Positions 6,514 through 9,804 of a stretch of DNA of 9,804 nt are shown here, in pieces; position 1 is the stretch's first letter; every line of letters begins with the position of its first letter. The position numbers and the translations under genes are program-made. A model generated the notes under the pieces. The model was given only the letters and a program-made list of their open reading frames with translations, ran no database searches and had not been told where the DNA came from. Origin of the DNA: Pseudomonadota bacterium (GTDB taxonomy: Bacteria > Myxococcota > Polyangia > Polyangiales > Polyangiaceae); assembly GCA_023419055.1 (NCBI GenBank), contig JAEZYO010000593.1, forward strand, positions 1 through 9,804, in the 5' to 3' direction.

Positions 6514-6861
6514 GGGGGCTCCGATATCGGAAGAGGAGAGACTAAGCCGTAGTTCGAGAGCGCTTCGAGTCGTTTCTTGCCGATCGCGCCGAAGCGATTC
6601 GTCGTAGACGCTTGATGATCCAACCGTCGACGCTTCACGATGCGCAGGAGTCCTCAGTCCTGCTCGCGTCGGCGAGAGCGCGCACGAGTTGGTCTCGCCG
6701 GCTCACGGGCGGCCGACGTCGCGCGCAGCGGCGACGAGCTCCGGACGCCTGAAGCGCCGAAGCGAATCGAGCTAGGCCGATCTGCCGGCCGGCGGGAAAA
6801 AGCCTCGAAAATGCCGGAACGGCGGGCAAGTGGCATGCGATGTGCTCTGGTGCGCCCTCGC
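6514..6861. promoter_or_regulatory. Divergent promoter region between lipoprotein and beta-barrel genes
   Basis: These 348 bases separate two outward-reading genes, so both promoters must lie here or in the start of the plus gene. I could not pick out a convincing -35/-10 pair. The only notable element is the 12-bp palindrome TCCGATATCGGA at 6520-6531, which overlaps the lipoprotein gene's ribosome binding site. A palindrome of that length is expected a few times by chance in this window, so a repressor site is only a possibility. Confidence 0.45.
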
Positions 6862-7551
6862 ATGTCGAAGCGTGCTCAAAGGCTCGGTCGCCTCGCCGCG
6901 CTACTTTCATTCGCTCTCGTGACGTCCCGACCAGCGAGCGCTCGGGAGCCGAGTTGCCCGCGCTCGGATCGCTGTCACGACGGCTTCTACTTCAGGGCGG
7001 CGAGCGGCTTCACTGGCTACTCGGATGTCATCATCTCGGACGTCAACGCGGACGCAGGGCGAGATCCGGAGGCGAGCATCAGCGGCGTGGGCACCGCGAG
7101 TGAGCTCGCGATAGGCGGCACCCTGGGCCGCGGTCTCGTCCTCGGCGGCGGTCTCTACGGAGCGAACGTGCTGACGTACACGGTCACGGTCGAGCGCGGG
7201 GAGGAGGCGCCGCCGGAGCTCTTGCGGCCGAGTCAGCTCGCGCTCATCGGTCCCTTCGTCGACTGGTACACGGATCCCACCCGAGGGTTCCACCTGCAGG
7301 GCTCGCTGGGTCTCGCGCTCGGCGTCGGCCTCGAGCCCGAGCGAACCCAGCTTCATTTCCGGGAACCCGGCGTCGGCGGGGGGCTCATGCTCGGCTTCGG
7401 GTACGAATGGTGGATCGGAGACGATTGGAGCATGGGAGTGCTCGGGCGGCTCGGCATCGCCGTGCTCGGAGAAGAGGACGATCGCGGGCGCGATTTTTCG
7501 CGCGTCGCGGTGAGCAGCCCCGCTTTTCTGCTCAGCGTCACCTATCACTGA
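6862..7551 (+). CDS. Outer-membrane beta-barrel protein, 229 aa
   Basis: From ATG 6862 the protein has a signal peptide: MSKRAQRLGR, then LAALLSFALV, with likely cleavage after PASA (residue 27). The mature protein starts with a short Cys-containing segment and then DGFYFRAASGFTGYSD (about 40-55). It continues with amphipathic Gly-rich strands, including GRGLVLGGGLYGANVLTYTV, GFHLQGSLGLALGVGLEP and GGGLMLGFGYEWWIGDDWS, and closes with AFLLSVTYH. Alternating hydrophobic and small residues with short turns, and an aromatic close to the C-terminus, are typical of small (probably 8-strand) outer-membrane barrels. ATG 6835 and 6811 are in-frame alternatives; none has a clear ribosome binding site, and 6862 gives the most usual signal-peptide length. 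Specific function is unknown; transport or structural roles are equally possible. Its end overlaps the neighbouring gene on the other strand. Confidence 0.82.
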   Translation: MSKRAQRLGRLAALLSFALVTSRPASAREPSCPRSDRCHDGFYFRAASGFTGYSDVIISDVNADAGRDPEASISGVGTASELAIGGTLGRGLVLGGGLYGANVLTYTVTVERGEEAPPELLRPSQLALIGPFVDWYTDPTRGFHLQGSLGLALGVGLEPERTQLHFREPGVGGGLMLGFGYEWWIGDDWSMGVLGRLGIAVLGEEDDRGRDFSRVAVSSPAFLLSVTYH

Positions 7552-8464
7552 CGAGCAGCGAGGGGCAGCGCAGGGTCGCCTTTCGTTCCACGAAGCACAA
7601 CGAGCGATCGGCGCCTTCCAGCCCGTAGTCGACGCTCGTCGACCAGTAGTCCTCCGCCGACCAGCCGCAGCCACTCTCGAGCGTATTGAAGAAGCCGAGA
7701 TCACGATCCCGTCGCCCTGCGAAGGAGCGGAGGCTGATCCAGCTCGCGAGGCCGCCCTTGCCGGCCCATCCTCCCACGACGACGACTTCGTGGACGGAGT
7801 CACCGTCGACGTCTAGCAGTCTATCGAAGGAAGCGAACCCTTCGTCGTTCGCGAAGCTCTCGATCAGCTCCCCATCGCGGAGGAGCATGAAAATCCGCTT
7901 CTTGGGCGCATCGGGCGTGGCGAGGCCACACGTTCCCGCAAAGAAGAGCACGAGCGTTTCTCGTCGACCTTTCTCGGTGAAGGTGCCGTCGAGGACGTCG
8001 AACACCTGACCGATGTCTTCGGGGCTGCCGACTCGCGCTGGGGCGAGGCCCAGCGAGCGGCACTCGGGGCCTGCCAGGTAGTCCGCGTAACCGCGCCGAA
8101 CGAGCGCGAGCTCGGTCTCGGAAAGCTTTCGACCTTCCGATGGCTTGGCTTGTTGCTCGTCGTAGAGCAGGCGACAGTTTTCGCAAGGTGCCCGGCAAGC
8201 CGGAGGCGTTGAGTGCTGTCGTGCCCGCGAGGCGGCTCGGTCGAGGGTCTCTTCGAACGCGGAGGAGGCTCCGAGCGGCTTACTTTCGAGCGGTCGCGCC
8301 GCGCCGGAATCGTCGTCGCTCGGCGCGCTGGCTTGGCTCCATGCTCGAGGGGCGACAGCACCACGCGAGAGCGCCGTTTCTCGAGGGGCGCTGGAGCAAC
8401 CCGCGACTGCCGCGAGGAGCGCTCCCACGAGCAGTGGGTCGAAGCGCGAGCGCAGGACTGACAT
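7538..8464 (-). CDS. Cysteine-rich lipoprotein with FG-GAP-like motif, 308 aa
   Basis: ATG 8464 is chosen because it opens directly into a signal peptide: MSVLRSRFDP, then LLVGALLAAV, then Ala-Gly-Cys23, a textbook lipobox. The longer frame to 8569 adds 35 unlikely residues. Residues 24-86 are a Ser/Ala/Pro-rich linker. The mature domain contains eight cysteines (90, 94, 97, 135, 179, 266, 290, 300), including a Cys-x3-Cys-x2-Cys cluster. The even number suggests disulfide bonds in the periplasm or at the surface. Residues 217-230 (LLDVDGDSVHEVVV) resemble one FG-GAP/VCBS repeat, whose DxDGD loop binds calcium in integrin-like propellers. Only one such unit is clear, so a whole propeller is not shown. 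Function is unknown. No strong ribosome binding site is visible. The gene overlaps the barrel gene tail-to-tail and diverges from the EEP gene. Confidence 0.85.
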   Translation of the reverse strand: MSVLRSRFDPLLVGALLAAVAGCSSAPRETALSRGAVAPRAWSQASAPSDDDSGAARPLESKPLGASSAFEETLDRAASRARQHSTPPACRAPCENCRLLYDEQQAKPSEGRKLSETELALVRRGYADYLAGPECRSLGLAPARVGSPEDIGQVFDVLDGTFTEKGRRETLVLFFAGTCGLATPDAPKKRIFMLLRDGELIESFANDEGFASFDRLLDVDGDSVHEVVVVGGWAGKGGLASWISLRSFAGRRDRDLGFFNTLESGCGWSAEDYWSTSVDYGLEGADRSLCFVERKATLRCPSLLVSDR

Positions 8465-8694
8465 GTGAAAAATGGTGCCACGGTCGCATGCTCGCGGTGG
8501 AGGGTTCATGACGCCTGGCGGCGAGGAAAGGGCGGAGTTTCCGCGCCCTTTTCCCACGCCTCCCCACATTGGAATTGCGTCGACACTGCATCCCGAACGC
8601 GAGCGCGACGCGTCATGACGCTGCGGCGATTCAGCGCGGCGGTGTGGCCCGATGCAACGCCACGCACGCCTGGCGAAGGCGCCTTGCTCGGCAC
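8465..8694. promoter_or_regulatory. Divergent promoter region with a terminator-like hairpin
   Basis: This 230-nt gap between the Cys-rich lipoprotein gene and the EEP gene must supply both promoters. It contains the imperfect hairpin at 8520-8560 and a 12-bp palindrome GCGTCATGACGC at 8610-8621, 73 nt before the EEP start. The palindrome could be an operator but is of a length expected by chance. No clear -35/-10 pair was identified. Confidence 0.4.
8520..8560. terminator. Intrinsic-terminator-like hairpin between divergent genes
   Basis: AAAGGGCG (8527-8534) pairs with CGCCCTTT (8544-8551) around a 9-nt loop. The stem can extend through GG/CC and GGCG/CGCC with small bulges, to 8520 and 8560. 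A GC-rich core flanked by AAA on one side and TTTT on the other is the form of a bidirectional Rho-independent terminator. Its place upstream of both neighbouring start codons is unusual (see findings). Confidence 0.45.
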
Positions 8695-9615
8695 ATGTTA
8701 CTTCGGAGTATGGAAGGCACGGTTCGAGCGCTGCTCCTCTCGGTTGCCCTTTCTTTCGGCCTCTCGCCGAGTCCGGCGAGCGCCGAAGGCCGCGCGCGGA
8801 ACGACGCCGAGAACAAGGCGCCGCAAGCCTCGTCTGCCCGCGGTCGCTTCAAGCTCGTCACGTACAACGTGGCCGGTTTGCCGGATGGGGTTTCGCAGTC
8901 GCATCCGAGCGTGAACATGGTCCCGATCGGTAAGCTGTTGAACCGCTACGATCTGGCTCTCGTTCAAGAGGACTTCGCTTATGCGGCGGAGCTTCGGCGG
9001 CTGATCGCCCATCCGCACGTCACTCCGCCGTTCGTGCGCGGCGACCGCAAAGACTTCGGGGACGGGCTGAGTCAATTCGCGCGCTTGCCCTTCGCGGGGA
9101 TTTTCCGAGAGGCTTGGCGCAATTGCCACGGCATCGTGGACTCGTACTTCGATTGCCTGACGCCCAAAGGCTTCACCTTTGCGCGCGTCGCGCTCGGCCC
9201 GAACATCAGCGTCGATATCTACAATCTGCACATGGATGCCGGAGCGAGTCCCGGCGACGTCTCGGCTCGCGCCGCTCAGATCGATCAGCTGGGCAAGGCG
9301 CTGGAGCGCTTCTCCGACGGGCAGGCAGTAATTGTGGCGGGCGACACCAACATGGGGCCGGAGGAACCCGCGCTCGCGAGCTTTCAGTCGCGCTTCGAGC
9401 TCATCGACGTCTGCCGAAAGCTCAGGTGCCCGGATCCCGGCCGCATCGATCGAGTCTTTTATCGGAGCTCGCCCAGCCTGAATCTTCAGGCGCGACGCTG
9501 GCGTCTGGACAAGGCGTTCGTCGACCGCCGAGGCAGGCCACTCTCGGATCATCTGCCGGTCGCCGTGGACTTCGACTGGAAGAGCTCGCCCGAGCTCTCG
9601 GCGAGCGCCCGCTGA
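8695..9615 (+). CDS. Secreted endonuclease/exonuclease/phosphatase (EEP, DNase I-fold) family protein
   Basis: The 306-residue frame has a signal peptide (MLLRSMEGTVRALLLSVALS, then FGLSPSP) with likely cleavage after ASA at residue 30. The mature part shows the EEP motif series in order: KLVTYNVAGLP (Asn58), LVQEDF (Glu92, metal ligand), DIYNLHMDAG (His179, Asp181), VIVAGDTNM (Asp217, Asn219), RIDRVFY and LSDHLPV (Asp285, His286). All expected catalytic positions are present, so it is probably an active Mg-dependent phosphodiesterase or nuclease outside the cytoplasm. The substrate (nucleic acid, sphingomyelin-like lipid, or phosphoinositide) cannot be told from sequence; the KGFTFARV and HMDAG segments loosely recall the sphingomyelinase C branch. 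Two close cysteine pairs (144/154 and 240/245) may form disulfides. ATG 8710 is the alternative start, but its GGAG lies only one nt upstream. The gene ends 24 nt from a convergent gene. Confidence 0.9.
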   Translation: MLLRSMEGTVRALLLSVALSFGLSPSPASAEGRARNDAENKAPQASSARGRFKLVTYNVAGLPDGVSQSHPSVNMVPIGKLLNRYDLALVQEDFAYAAELRRLIAHPHVTPPFVRGDRKDFGDGLSQFARLPFAGIFREAWRNCHGIVDSYFDCLTPKGFTFARVALGPNISVDIYNLHMDAGASPGDVSARAAQIDQLGKALERFSDGQAVIVAGDTNMGPEEPALASFQSRFELIDVCRKLRCPDPGRIDRVFYRSSPSLNLQARRWRLDKAFVDRRGRPLSDHLPVAVDFDWKSSPELSASAR

Positions 9616-9639
9616 CGAGGGCGTTACCTCGGTGTGTTC

Positions 9640-9804
9640 TCAAGCGAGCGCCTGGTGAACGCGCCAGACGCCTGCTTGCGAACGCGCTTCGGGATCGCCG
9701 CTGAAACGCAGGAAGCCGCAGCTGACGAGCGTGTCTACCAGCTCTTCCGCCTCCAGATCCGAGCAGCCCAGGCGGTCCTCGACCAAGTCGCGGAGCACCG
9801 TTCG
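9640..9804 (-). CDS. C-terminal fragment of an unrecognised protein, 54 aa visible
   Basis: A minus-strand frame enters at the window edge and ends at TGA (9642-9640). The visible residues include LVEDRLGCSDLEAEELVDTL and then VSCGFLRFSGD, and end VWRVHQALA. The alternating helical pattern followed by GFLRF resembles a winged-helix or small helical domain, but I do not recognise a family. Codon endings are mostly G or C, in line with real genes here, and the frame has no stop through 165 nt. It converges with the EEP gene, leaving a 24-nt gap with no obvious terminator. The start lies beyond 9804. Confidence 0.6.
   Translation of the reverse strand, partial: RTVLRDLVEDRLGCSDLEAEELVDTLVSCGFLRFSGDPEARSQAGVWRVHQALA

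Noticed and set aside
5791..6552. 253-codon plus-strand frame opposite the 417-aa lipoprotein gene
   Set aside because: Arg/Glu-rich shadow without a start signal; the minus-strand frame has a signal peptide and ribosome binding site.
6907..7803. 298-codon minus-strand frame across the beta-barrel gene
   Set aside because: It spans two genes on different strands and has no domain character; the barrel and lipoprotein frames explain the sequence.
8610..8621. 12-bp palindrome GCGTCATGACGC upstream of the EEP gene as an operator
   Set aside because: Two or so palindromes of this length are expected by chance here; without a second copy or a nearby regulator gene it cannot be called.

Overview
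The window is GC-rich, with coding frames that favour G or C at third positions. Its gene content fits a myxobacterium-like member of Myxococcota (Polyangia-type): a LytR-CpsA-Psr protein, a large TPR protein with an unusual C-terminal domain, several Cys-anchored lipoproteins, a small outer-membrane beta-barrel and a secreted DNase I-fold phosphodiesterase. This taxonomic call is an inference from composition and protein style. No rRNA, tRNA, CRISPR array or complete mobile element was seen.

Layout. Positions 1-644 (+) hold the 3' part of an LCP-family cell-envelope gene. Positions 689-820 (-) hold a short gene for a 43-residue membrane protein. Positions 821-1168 have no convincing gene but contain several hairpins. 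Positions 1169-2377 (-) form an apparent two-gene operon: an acidic, probably disordered protein (1979-2377), then an alpha/beta hydrolase-fold protein (1169-1951) whose nucleophile serine position reads Asn. Diverging from it, 2601-4574 (+) encodes a 657-residue TPR protein. Positions 4575-5259 hold terminator-like hairpins around a transposase remnant (4819-5058). Positions 5260-6513 (-) encode a 417-residue putative lipoprotein. Diverging from it, 6862-7551 (+) encodes a beta-barrel protein that overlaps tail-to-tail by 14 bp with a cysteine-rich lipoprotein gene (7538-8464, -). Diverging again, 8695-9615 (+) encodes a secreted endonuclease/exonuclease/phosphatase-family enzyme. The 3' end of another minus-strand gene lies at 9640-9804.

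How the genes relate. From 5260 onward, four successive genes encode exported products in alternating divergent and convergent arrangement. They share an envelope location but are not one operon. The clearest candidate functional unit is 1169-2377: a charged low-complexity protein and an apparently inactive hydrolase-fold protein, 27 nt apart and each with a good ribosome binding site. No defence, secretion or biosynthetic system can be claimed from this window alone.
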